Assembly: GCA_017960475.1 (NCBI GenBank)
Contig: JAGCZH010000002.1
Location: forward strand, 1-55,481
Reading direction: 5' to 3'
Origin: Bacteroidales bacterium
GTDB lineage: Bacteria; Bacteroidota; Bacteroidia; Bacteroidales; P3
DNA: 55,481 nucleotides
This document shows positions 1 to 8,401 of this stretch, piece by piece. How positions within the stretch are numbered: position 1 is the first letter of the stretch; each line of letters begins with the position of its first letter. The position numbers and the translations under genes are program-made. A model generated the notes under the pieces. That model saw only the letters and a list, made by a program, of their open reading frames with translations, made no database searches and had not been told where the DNA came from.

Positions 1-30
1 GGGGCGTCGCAGAATTTGCTGCGACGCCCC
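1..30 (-). terminator. Hairpin terminator after mreB
   Basis: A perfect inverted repeat with 12-bp GC-rich arms (GGGGCGTCGCAG / CTGCGACGCCCC) and a 6-nt loop lies 22 bp past the mreB stop codon. Any U-tract would fall outside the window, so termination is inferred from the stem alone. It suggests mreB is the last gene of its transcript. Confidence 0.75.
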
Positions 31-52
31 TTGAATATCAAAATGGTTCAAT

Positions 53-1075
53 TTACTTTATAAGGAACGAGAACTTGTTGAAGTTCTTGAGAGCGATACC
101 GGTGCCACGAGCCACGGCGCGCAACGGATCCTCAGCGATGTGAACCTTGAGTTTGGTCTTGGATGCAATACGCTGATCAAGTCCACGCAACAGCGATCCG
201 CCACCGGCCAGGTAAATGCCACTCTTGTAGATATCGGCGGCCAACTCTGGCGGCGTGTCGGCAAGGGTATCCAGAATAGCCTGTTCTATTTTAGCTATCG
301 AACGGTCCAATGCATGGGCTATCTCCTTGTAGTTTACAAGGATGTTCTTGGGCAGTCCTGTCAACAGGTCGCGACCGAGGGTCTCATAGTCGTCTGGCGG
401 ATTCTCCAAATCAGAGACTGCAGAGCCAACGGAGATTTTCACCTTCTCGGCGGTGCGCACACCGATAACTATGTTGTGCTGCTTACGCATGTATTCCACA
501 ACATTGTCGTTGAACTCGTCGCCGGCGACCTTGATAGACTTGTTGCATACAATACCACCTAACGAGATAACGGCGATTTCGGCGGTGCCGCCTCCAATGT
601 CGACTATCATGTTGCCGTAAGGCTCCAGAACATCGATTCCAATACCAATGGCTGCCGCCATAGGCTCGTGGATCAAGCGTATCTCTTTGGCTCCAGCCTG
701 CTCGGCGCTTTCACGCACGGCGCGCTCTTCCACGTCGGTGATGCCCGAAGGAATACATATAACCATTCTCAATGCCGGAGGCATAAAAGAACGCGATATA
801 TTGGTCATCTTGATCAGTTCTCTAATCAGGTGCTGAGCCATCTCAAAATCGGAGATGACACCACCCTTCAAAGGACGGATGGTTTCTATGTTTTTGTTGT
901 TTCTACCGTCCATCTGCTGTGCACGTTTGCCCACAGCGACAATCTTGTTGGTGGTCTTGTCGAGAGCCACAATAGAGGGCTCGTCGGTCACCACCTGGTC
1001 GTTAAATATCACAATGGAGTTGGCTGTACCAAGGTCCATTGCAAGCTCTCTGTTGAAAAAGGAGAAAAGTCCCAT
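53..1075 (-). CDS. mreB: Rod shape-determining protein MreB
   Basis: MreB is the bacterial actin homologue. It forms membrane-associated filaments that guide elongation-type peptidoglycan synthesis. The 340-residue protein has the usual length. It shows the actin-fold nucleotide motifs: AMDLGTANS near residue 12, DIGGGTAEIAV near 160 and LAGGGSLLRG near 290. The N-terminal GLFSFFNRE is a plausible short amphipathic membrane anchor. purH lies upstream on the same strand, a linkage common in Bacteroidales. The expected mreC does not follow directly, because a strong hairpin begins 22 bp after the stop. The start ATG is the only good candidate near the conserved N-terminus. Confidence 0.97.
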   Translation of the reverse strand: MGLFSFFNRELAMDLGTANSIVIFNDQVVTDEPSIVALDKTTNKIVAVGKRAQQMDGRNNKNIETIRPLKGGVISDFEMAQHLIRELIKMTNISRSFMPPALRMVICIPSGITDVEERAVRESAEQAGAKEIRLIHEPMAAAIGIGIDVLEPYGNMIVDIGGGTAEIAVISLGGIVCNKSIKVAGDEFNDNVVEYMRKQHNIVIGVRTAEKVKISVGSAVSDLENPPDDYETLGRDLLTGLPKNILVNYKEIAHALDRSIAKIEQAILDTLADTPPELAADIYKSGIYLAGGGSLLRGLDQRIASKTKLKVHIAEDPLRAVARGTGIALKNFNKFSFLIK

Positions 1076-1253
1076 ATCTATTATCTTGCGCTTTTTATTC
1101 TTGTTGTTATATTATTTTGTGCATAATACGCAATCCGCCTTCCTTTTGTTTCACTCATCGTTAAAAAATTAAAAAAGCCAATCCTAAAAAACTTTTGAAC
1201 ACTCTCTTAACCTTTCGAAATGAAAGACGATCTGGCGTTTATGCTAATAATCA

Positions 1254-2780
1254 TTAGTGTTTGAAATGGCGTTTCCCTGTGATAACCATAGCCATTGCGT
1301 TCTTCTCACAGTAGTCAATACTGTCTTGGTCATGTATGGAGCCTCCCGGGTGTACCACTCCTGTTATTCCTGCCTCGTGAGCTATCTCAACACAATCGGC
1401 AAAGGGGAAGAACGCATCGCTGGCCATGACAGCGCCATTAAGGTCGAAGCCGAACGAGAGGGCTTTGGCGATTGCCTGTCTGAGTGCGTCGACACGCGAT
1501 GTCTGACCCGTGCCGCTAGCCAAAAGCTGACCGTTTTTAGCCAGCACGATGGCGTTGCTCTTGGTGTGCTTCACAAGTATTGTGGCGAAAGCCATATCCG
1601 CGGCCATCTCTGGTGTCACCTTGGTTGAGGTGACACTATTGGTAAGCTCGGAGGCATCAGGCACTACGCTGTCCTTGTCCTGGACCAGTACACCGTTGAG
1701 GACATTGCGATATACAACATCCTGCATACGGAAATCTTTGCGGCGAAGAATAATGCGGTTCTTCTTACCTCTCAGCACCTCGAGGGCGTCATCGTCGTAG
1801 TCTGGAGCAATACATACCTCGAAGAAAATCTTGTGCATCTCTTCGGCAACCTCTTTGGTAACCTTGCGGTTGGTGACCAATATGCCGCCAAAAGCGCTGA
1901 CGGGGTCGCCGGCAAGGGCGTCTTTCCATGCGTCGAGCAGAGTCTCACGGCAAGCCATTCCGCAGGCGTTGTTGTGCTTTAGTATGGCGAAAGCGGTCTG
2001 CTTGAAATCGTCTATAAGGTTGCATGCGGCATCGATGTCACCCAAATTGTTGTAGGAAATCTCCTTGCCGTTGAGTTTATCAAAGCATGCATCGAGGTCG
2101 CCATAGAAATAACCCTTCTGATGTGGGTTCTCGCCATAGCGCAGAACACTGCATTGGTTAAAGCTGCGCTTGAAAACCGGCATTTGTTCCTGCTCGTTGA
2201 AGTGGTTGAAAATAGCCGTGTCGTAGTGGCTGCTCACAGCGAAAGCATATGCGGCAAAACGGTGACGGTCCTGAAGTGTGGTGCAACCGTCCTGCTCGTT
2301 GTAGAGGCTGAGGAATTCCTGGTAGTGGTCGACAGAAGGAACAATGACCACGTCCTTGAAGTTCTTGGCAGCGGCACGAATCAGCGAGATGCCTCCAATA
2401 TCGATTTTTTCGATGATGTCCTGTTCGGCGGCGCCACTTGCGACAGTCTGCTCGAAAGGATAGAGATCAACTATGACGAGGTCGATTTCAGGAATCTGGT
2501 ACTCACTGAGTTGCTCCCCATCGCTGTACATGTCGCGGCGACTCAAGATACCACCGAAGACTTTGGGATGCAGCGTCTTGACTCGTCCACCCAGAATCGA
2601 AGGATAGCCTGTGAGACTCTCTACGGTCACAGCCTCGATGCCGAGGTCCTTTATAAACTTATAGGTACCACCTGTCGAATAAATGGTGACGCCATGGGCG
2701 TCGAGAGCTTTTACGATGTCCTCCAGTCCGTCCTTGTAGAAGACGGAAACGAGGGCTGATTTTATGCGTTTTGATTCCAT
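1254..2780 (-). CDS. purH: Bifunctional AICAR transformylase / IMP cyclohydrolase PurH
   Basis: PurH catalyses the last two steps of de novo purine synthesis: formyl transfer to AICAR, then ring closure to IMP. The start at 2780 gives 508 residues beginning MESKRIKSALVSVF; an in-frame extension to 2819 is low-complexity and non-conserved. The N-terminal cyclohydrolase domain shows STGGTYKFI and GGRVKTLHPKVFGG. The C-terminal transformylase domain carries the K-H motif in VKHTKSNAIVLA, then SGTGQTSRVDA, and ends GGSIHDQDSIDYC. A TATATTTG promoter and a leader hairpin lie upstream, so the gene probably has its own regulated transcript. mreB follows after 178 bp. Confidence 0.97.
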   Translation of the reverse strand: MESKRIKSALVSVFYKDGLEDIVKALDAHGVTIYSTGGTYKFIKDLGIEAVTVESLTGYPSILGGRVKTLHPKVFGGILSRRDMYSDGEQLSEYQIPEIDLVIVDLYPFEQTVASGAAEQDIIEKIDIGGISLIRAAAKNFKDVVIVPSVDHYQEFLSLYNEQDGCTTLQDRHRFAAYAFAVSSHYDTAIFNHFNEQEQMPVFKRSFNQCSVLRYGENPHQKGYFYGDLDACFDKLNGKEISYNNLGDIDAACNLIDDFKQTAFAILKHNNACGMACRETLLDAWKDALAGDPVSAFGGILVTNRKVTKEVAEEMHKIFFEVCIAPDYDDDALEVLRGKKNRIILRRKDFRMQDVVYRNVLNGVLVQDKDSVVPDASELTNSVTSTKVTPEMAADMAFATILVKHTKSNAIVLAKNGQLLASGTGQTSRVDALRQAIAKALSFGFDLNGAVMASDAFFPFADCVEIAHEAGITGVVHPGGSIHDQDSIDYCEKNAMAMVITGKRHFKH

Positions 2781-2832
2781 TATAACAGAAAAATAATATT
2801 TGTTTTTATATAAATTCAAAAATAAAACACTG

Positions 2833-2867
2833 ACTATACAGCACTTGTATTATATGTGCCGTATAGT
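2833..2867 (-). promoter_or_regulatory. Inverted repeat in the purH leader
   Basis: ACTATACAGCAC and GTGCCGTATAGT form 12-bp arms with one mismatch, which is a G-U pair in the minus-strand RNA, around an 11-nt AT-rich loop. The element sits between the purH promoter (2879-2886) and the start codon at 2780, so it lies in the 5' leader. It could be a repressor operator or a leader stem-loop. No poly-U follows, so a terminator is less likely. Confidence 0.5.
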
Positions 2868-2878
2868 TCAGCAAAGTG

Positions 2879-2886
2879 CAAATATA
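2879..2886 (-). promoter_or_regulatory. Bacteroidetes-type -7 box for purH
   Basis: The minus strand reads TATATTTG followed by C, matching the TAnnTTTG consensus of the primary sigma factor in Bacteroidetes. It is about 100 bp upstream of the purH start and implies a leader of about 90 nt. A clear -33 TTTG is not visible. Confidence 0.65.
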
Positions 2887-3001
2887 CGACTTTTTTCAGA
2901 AAAACAATGATGTTTTTCCCGTTTCAGAAAAAAAGTCTGAGAGTTTCCGAGTGCCTATATCAGACGCCTTCCTTGTGCAGGTGGACAACCTTCCAGCCTG
3001 T

Positions 3002-3832
3002 CTATCTTACCACTCGGGTAAACACCGGTGTGGCGCCGTTGGCGACGGTGACGTAGACCTTCATCTCGCCGGCAGGAGGCATGTTGGGATTGTCTTCACG
3101 CGGGAGGTCTTTGGCGACAAAGAGATATTCGGTGCCTTCGGAGATAGGACGTGAGGCAAATGACGTGGCCTTTGCATGAAGCATGGGATATCCATCCACT
3201 GCGGCGTCGAAGATTGCAGATTCTTCTTCGTTGACGGGTTTCTGCTCGGGAAAATCTGGAATGGGAGTGGATGTGCCTTTGATGAAACCGCCGGCAATAA
3301 GGAACTGTTCCACCTCTTTGGGCATGGCTTCCAAGCGTGCGGCACGGACACCATAGCCGGGCAGTATTTCAGCGTTAGGTTGGCATTCTTCCATATCCTT
3401 GACGCTCGACTCTAGTCCGCCACTGCCGAAAGTGCAGAAGGGGACAATCTTTTTGCCGTTCAAGTCCACCTGGCTGAGAAGCGACTCGATGGGAGGTGCG
3501 TAAGTTCCGAACCAAACAGGGTAGCCGATAAAGATAACGTCGTATTGTGACAGGTCGGCTTTGACGGGCTTGATTTCGGTGAAGACGCCTGCCTCACGGT
3601 CGGCTTTGCAGCGTTCGATGGTTGCCATGAAACTTGTGTCGTAGGGATTCACGGCCTCAATGGCCTCAATGTCAGCACCGAGGCGGTTTGCGATTTCATC
3701 GGCAACAGCCTTGGTGTTGCCTGTCAATGAATAGTACAGAACCAGCGTTTTCGGTGTCTCTTGTTTCGTTCCACCGCAAGCGGCAATCATAGCCACAATT
3801 GTTGCTGCAATTATTAACTTTATTGTTCTCAT
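3002..3832 (-). CDS. Flavodoxin-like lipoprotein
   Basis: This 276-residue protein starts with a lipoprotein signal (lipobox ending IAAC, Cys19). A flavodoxin-like domain follows at about residues 28-180. The FMN phosphate-binding loop reads YYSLTGNTKAVA, and GYPVWFGTYAPP matches the family's second loop. The family binds FMN and mediates electron transfer or quinone/flavin reduction; the signal implies anchoring outside the cytoplasm. About 90 C-terminal residues extend beyond the flavodoxin fold and I do not recognise them. It lies between pfkA and purH on the same strand but has gaps of more than 110 bp on both sides, so it is probably transcribed separately. The substrate is unknown. Confidence 0.85.
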   Translation of the reverse strand: MRTIKLIIAATIVAMIAACGGTKQETPKTLVLYYSLTGNTKAVADEIANRLGADIEAIEAVNPYDTSFMATIERCKADREAGVFTEIKPVKADLSQYDVIFIGYPVWFGTYAPPIESLLSQVDLNGKKIVPFCTFGSGGLESSVKDMEECQPNAEILPGYGVRAARLEAMPKEVEQFLIAGGFIKGTSTPIPDFPEQKPVNEEESAIFDAAVDGYPMLHAKATSFASRPISEGTEYLFVAKDLPREDNPNMPPAGEMKVYVTVANGATPVFTRVVR

Positions 3833-3962
3833 GATATAGGGTTTAAAAGGTTTGAAAGGGGCGCTTAGCCAAAAAAATTATAGGTTTAGTGACAGCTAAT
3901 GAATAAGTTGAAACAAAAGGTTCTCTTACTCGATTCGCTCATTCTAACATTAACACATTCTC

Positions 3963-5063
3963 TCAGTCGCCAAATTCTATGCCGACACCTTTTGCAGTAT
4001 GTATCAGGCGACTGTCAGGGGCGACGAGGTTCTGCTCACGGACGGCCTCTTCTAGCGACACGCCTACGATGTCAGGATGATGGTAGGCGACCATCTGTCC
4101 GAAACGTCCTTCAAGGACAAACTCCATAGCGCGCACACCGAACTCGGTTGCTAGCACGCGGTCAAAGGCGATAGGCGTGCCGCCGCGCTGCAGATGTCCA
4201 AGAATGGTGTAGCGTATGTCGTGCTCCACACCGGCGGCCTTGAGGTCGGCGGCAAGCTGCTCGCCAACGCCGCCGAGCTTCACATGCTGGTAGCCCACCT
4301 CGCCAGTTACAGTGCCGGTGACGGTACCACCCTTGGGCAGAGCTCCTTCGGCGACGACGATGATGCAATAGCCGCGGCGCTTGTTGTAGCGCTGCTCTAT
4401 CTTGGCTTTAACTTTCTCGATATCATATGGTATCTCGGGTATTAGACACACGTCGGCGCCACCGGCTATAGCGGAATGCAGTGCTATCCATCCTGCGTCA
4501 CGTCCCATGACCTCCATAATGAAGACCCTGTTGTGACTTGCCGCCGTCGTCACCAGTTTGTCTATGGCGTCGGTGCATATCTGCACAGCCGTCTGAAAAC
4601 CAAAAGTATAGTCGGTCATCGACAAATCGTTGTCAATGGTCTTTGGTACACCAACGATGTTGAGGCCCTTGTTATAAAGACCCAAAGAGATACGCTGCGA
4701 ACCGTCGCCTCCGATATTGATAACTGCGTCAATGCCCAGATACTGTAACTTGCGCAACATCTCGTCGCTTCGGTCTGCCGTCGACCAACTGCCGTCGGCG
4801 TTTTTCACCGGCCATGCAAAGGGGCCGCCCTTGTTGGTTGTACCCAAAATTGTGCCTCCCTGGATTTGCAGTCCGGCAACCCTGTTCTCATCAAGGATCT
4901 CTATCTCTGTCGGCTCACGCAACACTCCGTTGAACGATTCTATACAACCCACAACCTCCCAGTCTTTTTCCTGAGAAGCGCGCTTGACAATGCCGCGTAT
5001 CACGGCATTCAGCCCCGGGCAATCGCCTCCGCCCGTCAACACCATAACTCTTTTTACAGCCAT
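3963..5063 (-). CDS. pfkA: 6-phosphofructokinase
   Basis: The enzyme phosphorylates fructose 6-phosphate to fructose 1,6-bisphosphate, the committing step of glycolysis. The 366 residues show the family motifs GGGDCPGLNAVIRG (from about residue 11), INIGGDGS, PKTIDND and MEVMGRDAGWIA. The phosphoryl-donor positions read Gly in GGDGS, as in ATP-dependent enzymes, but Lys in PKTIDND, as in pyrophosphate-dependent ones. This mixed signature occurs in some ATP-using group III enzymes such as the trypanosomatid type, so ATP is the more likely donor, though not certain. A TATTTTTG promoter lies about 90 bp upstream. Confidence 0.93.
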   Translation of the reverse strand: MAVKRVMVLTGGGDCPGLNAVIRGIVKRASQEKDWEVVGCIESFNGVLREPTEIEILDENRVAGLQIQGGTILGTTNKGGPFAWPVKNADGSWSTADRSDEMLRKLQYLGIDAVINIGGDGSQRISLGLYNKGLNIVGVPKTIDNDLSMTDYTFGFQTAVQICTDAIDKLVTTAASHNRVFIMEVMGRDAGWIALHSAIAGGADVCLIPEIPYDIEKVKAKIEQRYNKRRGYCIIVVAEGALPKGGTVTGTVTGEVGYQHVKLGGVGEQLAADLKAAGVEHDIRYTILGHLQRGGTPIAFDRVLATEFGVRAMEFVLEGRFGQMVAYHHPDIVGVSLEEAVREQNLVAPDSRLIHTAKGVGIEFGD

Positions 5064-5150
5064 ATCACAAAACTATTTAAACTAAAATTTTTTATTTATT
5101 ATAAAGAGATTCAAAATTTTGCCCACATAAGCAAGCAAATAAGCAGATTA

Positions 5151-5158
5151 CAAAAATA
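5151..5158 (-). promoter_or_regulatory. -7 promoter box for pfkA
   Basis: TATTTTTG on the minus strand matches TAnnTTTG. It lies 88 bp upstream of the pfkA ATG within an AT-rich tract. Confidence 0.5.
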
Positions 5159-5285
5159 CTTTTTTTATTTCGATAATTCAGAAAAAAACGTCTAAATAAT
5201 CTATATACCATATCAAAGCATTTGCAAACAAGCAATTAATCTCAACCTATCTCATTTTTAGACCATCTCTTCATCAGCTCCACCT

Positions 5286-6155
5286 CTATAAAGACACTTC
5301 TTTCCCAGCTTCCTCTTGATGGTTATCCAAAAGCTTCTGGAAGTCATAGTCAGCCCTGATTTTCTGAAGTATCGTTTTGACAACATTGTGGATATCCTTC
5401 CCCTCGGAATAGTCTGCCGTGCATGCGAAATTAACACGACCCTCTTTTATTAGCCTCATGGCAGTAGACCTCTTCTGACGTTTCCCATATACCGCTATAG
5501 CGTGCCCGCCATGTTCCTTAACCACCTTCATGCTGGGGATATCAGTGTCGCCGTCTCCGAAATAAATCATCCTTTCAAAAGGCATCGGTCGATCCTCTTG
5601 GGCTAGATATTTGTTTATTATTGTGTTGTCGCTCACCTCCTTGATGCCCTTGTTTATTTTAAACAAAAACTGTGTTTTCGTCGTATAGTTCACAGCGACA
5701 GCAGGCCAATAGGCAACATCATCAACATTGTAAAGAAAAGAGCATGCATATATTCTCTCGAAGTTTTTGGCTATAGAGGTTCCCTCTATCATCTCCTTCA
5801 AACCCGAAGAGTTGACATAGTGTTTTATGTTCAGTCCCAGTGTCTTTCCGTACTTGTTGATCATTTCAAACCACTGCTCCACACCTTTAAAAAGCTTGAT
5901 CTTTGAACCGAACTTTACAAACGACTCCCTTCGCAGCGAAACATTGTTTGCCCTAGCCTCCTCCATCATCAGGTACATATAGCACAATATTCCATCAGCG
6001 TCGTTCTTCATCGCCAACTCGTTGGTCTTTGTCCAAAACGCCTCAGAATCCTTGCCTATGGCCTGGACAAAGCCAAACTCCTGCATATTCCCAGGTGAGA
6101 GGGTGCCATCAAAATCATAAACCAATGCCACATCGATATATTCCTTTGTTGCCAT
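5286..6155 (-). CDS. HAD-superfamily phosphatase-like hydrolase
   Basis: The 289-residue protein begins with HAD motif I, VYDFDGTLS (nucleophile Asp at about residue 15). It has a motif II Ser in YVNSSG, a possible motif III Lys in the region before EDRPMPFERM, and motif IV in YFGDGDTDIPSMK. An alpha-helical cap insertion separates motifs I and II. The family uses an Asp nucleophile and Mg2+ to hydrolyse phosphoesters. The substrate cannot be read from sequence; serine-phosphatase-like members share this layout. It stands alone between pfkA and a transporter, with no clear promoter match upstream. Confidence 0.85.
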   Translation of the reverse strand: MATKEYIDVALVYDFDGTLSPGNMQEFGFVQAIGKDSEAFWTKTNELAMKNDADGILCYMYLMMEEARANNVSLRRESFVKFGSKIKLFKGVEQWFEMINKYGKTLGLNIKHYVNSSGLKEMIEGTSIAKNFERIYACSFLYNVDDVAYWPAVAVNYTTKTQFLFKINKGIKEVSDNTIINKYLAQEDRPMPFERMIYFGDGDTDIPSMKVVKEHGGHAIAVYGKRQKRSTAMRLIKEGRVNFACTADYSEGKDIHNVVKTILQKIRADYDFQKLLDNHQEEAGKEVSL

Positions 6156-6467
6156 ATTGTATGTTATTTTATTTCTTTGTTATACATTAGTTGTATCTTA
6201 CAAATTCCGTTTCACAGTTCTATTCCAACATCTTTTATTGTAGTTTCGCAAGCGATATCATATTGTAAGTTAATATTTAACAAATTATCCGTGTCGAAGA
6301 TACGACATATCAATAACCCCACACTTATGGGGAACACGACATAAGGAGTGAACTCCTCATAAGTGTGGGGTGTGGTGATAACACTCGCAATGCGTGTCGA
6401 AGACACGCTACAATGGACGTATTTGAACACTTGCGAAACATGAATCTATTATTTTATCTAAATGCTT
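6156..6467. repeat. 312-bp intergenic stretch with nested inverted repeat
   Basis: No convincing gene is present. The arms CCCCACACTTATG (6317-6329) and CATAAGTGTGGGG (6358-6370) are perfect 13-bp reverse complements. Between them sits a smaller hairpin, AGGAG-TGAA-CTCCT. The string CGTGTCGAAGA occurs on both sides, near 6290 and 6392. This layout resembles a small palindromic dispersed repeat. A 72-codon minus-strand frame across it has no family features and is not called. Confidence 0.6.
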
Positions 6468-7697
6468 TCACTGTCCATTCTCAATAGTCGAGCCAGTGGT
6501 GCGTTGTACAACCATAGCGCACGAGGCGTCACCAGTCACCGACATCACCGTCCGCCCCATGTCTATTATACGGTCCACTCCCGCCGCCACGGCGACACAC
6601 TCTACGGGTATGCCAGCAGAGGCAAAGACCATTGCCATCAACGCCAAACTTCCCCCAGGTATGCCAGGAGTCCCTATAGATGCCACAGTGGAGGCAAAAG
6701 CGATGGCAAAATACTGGCTGACAGTGAGGTCTATTCCACAGCATGAGGCCATAAACACCGACGCGACACCCAAATAGATAGCGACACCGTCCATATTGAT
6801 GGTCGCTCCCAACGAAAGCACAAAGCGGCTTATCTCCTTGCCCACTCCCATCTTCTCAGTACAGCGCATGGTATATGGCAACGTCGCCACCGACGAATCG
6901 CTCGAGAACGCGAACAACATGGCAGGCTGCATGTTCTTGAAAAACTTTAAAGGCGAATACTTACCTATCACACCCACAGCTGTGGAATACACTACGACAG
7001 CATGAAGCACGAAACAGAGATAGGCCAGCCCCACCAGCACAGCATAAGAGCCTAGCACCGATGGCCCGTTGTCAACAACCACAGGTGTCAGCATACAAAA
7101 CACACCTATGGGCGCCAACGCCATTATGTACTCCAATATCTTACACACCACATCATTGAAACTCAAAGTCACACGCCGCGCCATCTCCCCCTTTTCGCCC
7201 ACATGTACCATGGCTATGCCAAACAAAAGGGCTATAACAATAATCTGCATCATTGCCATCGAGCCCATAGGCTCTATGATATTGCGTGGGAACATCTCCA
7301 CAATCTGATCCATCAGAGTCCTATGAGGAACCTCTATGGCTTCGGCAACATTGAGATCGATATGAATAGTGGGAATTAGGCCTCTCAACAGAGTCGGCAC
7401 CACAAGTCCTAAAGCTACTGCAAAAATGGTCGTGACCATGAAATAAAGCAACGCCCTGAGCCCCAATCTGCCGACCTTCTTAATGTCATTCATCGACAAA
7501 ATGCCCGCCATTATGGAAAACAGCACCAGCGGCACCACTATAAATTTCAGCAGATTAAGGAAGATTACACCTATAGGCTTTATGTACTCGTTCACAAAAC
7601 CCGACTGGTTGTGAAGCAGCACTCCAGCGACGACAGCCAGCAGAAGGGCAATGCCTATCTGGGCAGTGAGGGAGTGTCTCAGGTCTATTTTTTTCAT
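6468..7697 (-). CDS. Dicarboxylate/amino acid:cation symporter (DAACS family)
   Basis: A 409-residue polytopic inner-membrane transporter that couples uptake of glutamate, aspartate or C4-dicarboxylates to Na+ or H+. The family core is clear. The first re-entrant loop has the serine-rich SSDSSVATLPYT. Next comes ATINMDGVAIYLG (NMDGT-like motif in TM7). The second hairpin has GTPGIPGG, and TM8 has GVDRIIDMGRTVMSVTGD. At least six further hydrophobic segments precede these. The start at 7697 (MKKIDLRHS) is preferred over an upstream TTG. A TATATTTG promoter lies 60 bp upstream, so it appears monocistronic. Substrate specificity is inferred from family only. Confidence 0.94.
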   Translation of the reverse strand: MKKIDLRHSLTAQIGIALLLAVVAGVLLHNQSGFVNEYIKPIGVIFLNLLKFIVVPLVLFSIMAGILSMNDIKKVGRLGLRALLYFMVTTIFAVALGLVVPTLLRGLIPTIHIDLNVAEAIEVPHRTLMDQIVEMFPRNIIEPMGSMAMMQIIVIALLFGIAMVHVGEKGEMARRVTLSFNDVVCKILEYIMALAPIGVFCMLTPVVVDNGPSVLGSYAVLVGLAYLCFVLHAVVVYSTAVGVIGKYSPLKFFKNMQPAMLFAFSSDSSVATLPYTMRCTEKMGVGKEISRFVLSLGATINMDGVAIYLGVASVFMASCCGIDLTVSQYFAIAFASTVASIGTPGIPGGSLALMAMVFASAGIPVECVAVAAGVDRIIDMGRTVMSVTGDASCAMVVQRTTGSTIENGQ

Positions 7698-7756
7698 GTT
7701 TTGGGCTGTCAATTATATGAATCCGTCGTCTCTTATCTCTGTTCGTTTTCGAAATG

Positions 7757-7764
7757 CAAATATA
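7757..7764 (-). promoter_or_regulatory. -7 promoter box for the DAACS transporter
   Basis: TATATTTG followed by CA on the minus strand fits the Bacteroidetes -7 consensus, 60 bp upstream of the ATG at 7697. Confidence 0.6.
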
Positions 7765-7826
7765 CACATTTTCCCCGAACCACAAAAACCGCCCATAAGT
7801 CCAATGCGACAAAATGACTTTTTGAC

Positions 7827-7866
7827 AAAAAAAATCTCATAAGCTTGTGTGACAAAACTTATGAGA
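7827..7866 (-). terminator. Rho-independent terminator after tRNA-Ser
   Basis: TCTCATAAG (7835-7843) and CTTATGAGA (7858-7866) form a 9-bp stem. On the minus strand it is followed directly by eight U residues (plus-strand A run 7827-7834). It lies 10 bp beyond the 3' end of tRNA-Ser. Confidence 0.85.
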
Positions 7867-7875
7867 CTTTTGAAG

Positions 7876-7960
7876 CGGAAAGAGAGGGATTCGAACCCCC
7901 GGACCCGTGAAGGTCAACGGTTTTCAAGACCGCCGCATTCGACCGCTCTGCCATCTTTCC
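7876..7960 (-). tRNA. tRNA-Ser (anticodon TGA)
   Basis: The minus strand folds as a class II tRNA. The acceptor stem is GGAAAGA/TCTTTCC with a G discriminator. The D-arm is GCA...TGC. The anticodon stem is GCGGT/ACCGT with loop CTTGAAA, giving anticodon TGA. A long variable arm and a T-arm with loop TTCGAAT complete it. It is 85 nt without an encoded CCA. It reads UCN-type serine codons. Confidence 0.96.
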
Positions 7961-7976
7961 GTGTCTTTTCGATTTG

Positions 7977-7984
7977 CAAAAATA
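7977..7984 (-). promoter_or_regulatory. -7 promoter box for tRNA-Ser
   Basis: TATTTTTG followed by CA on the minus strand ends 17 bp upstream of the mature tRNA-Ser 5' end, which fits a short precursor leader. Confidence 0.65.
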
Positions 7985-8248
7985 GCAACATTTCCAATAC
8001 TGACAAAATTTTTCTTTAAAATCACTATTACTCAATCAGTAACAAGGACATTATTGTTAAAATATATCTCCTTGAATATACTCTTAAGAAAAGTATTTAG
8101 AAAAAATGTTGTCAATTTTTCTGTTTTCTCTTTAATTCACATCTCTATTTCCATGGAATTGCTTTTATTGGGATTACACTCCACAAGTCTCAACAAACGT
8201 GATTTTCAACCATCTGCACATAAAATATCATTTTTGCGAAAAAAAAAT
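7985..8248. other. AT-rich spacer between the tRNA-Ser and tRNA-Asn promoters
   Basis: About 345 bp separate the divergent tRNA genes. Apart from the two promoters the spacer is AT-rich. An open frame through it has no signal, domain or initiation features. I see no gene. Confidence 0.6.
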
Positions 8249-8279
8249 TTTGCCATATCACGAAAATGAAGTACTTTTG
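8249..8279 (+). promoter_or_regulatory. Promoter of the tandem tRNA-Asn genes
   Basis: TTTG at 8249-8252 and TACTTTTG at 8272-8279 are 19 bp apart. This matches the Bacteroidetes -33/-7 consensus almost exactly, about 27 bp before the first tRNA-Asn. Confidence 0.85.
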
Positions 8280-8305
8280 CAACCGCTTTTCGAAAGGAAA
8301 CATCT

Positions 8306-8379
8306 TCCTCAATAGCTCAGTTGGTTAGAGCACCTGACTGTTAATCAGGGGGTCGCAGGTTCAAGTCCTGCTTGGGGAG
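8306..8379 (+). tRNA. tRNA-Asn (anticodon GTT), copy 1
   Basis: A 74-nt cloverleaf. The acceptor is TCCTCAA/TTGGGGA with one G-U pair and a G discriminator. The D-arm is AGCTCAGTTGGTTAGAGC. The anticodon stem is CCTGA/TCAGG with loop CTGTTAA, giving GTT. The T-arm carries TTCAAGT. CCA is not encoded. Confidence 0.97.
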
Positions 8380-8401
8380 CTGGTAAAACAATCACAATTA
8401 T

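Noticed and set aside
6212..6430. 72-codon minus-strand frame
   Set aside because: It runs across the nested inverted repeat and lacks any recognisable signal, domain or promoter.
7907..8269. 120-codon plus-strand frame
   Set aside because: It starts inside the tRNA-Ser gene and crosses the AT-rich spacer up to the tRNA-Asn promoter.
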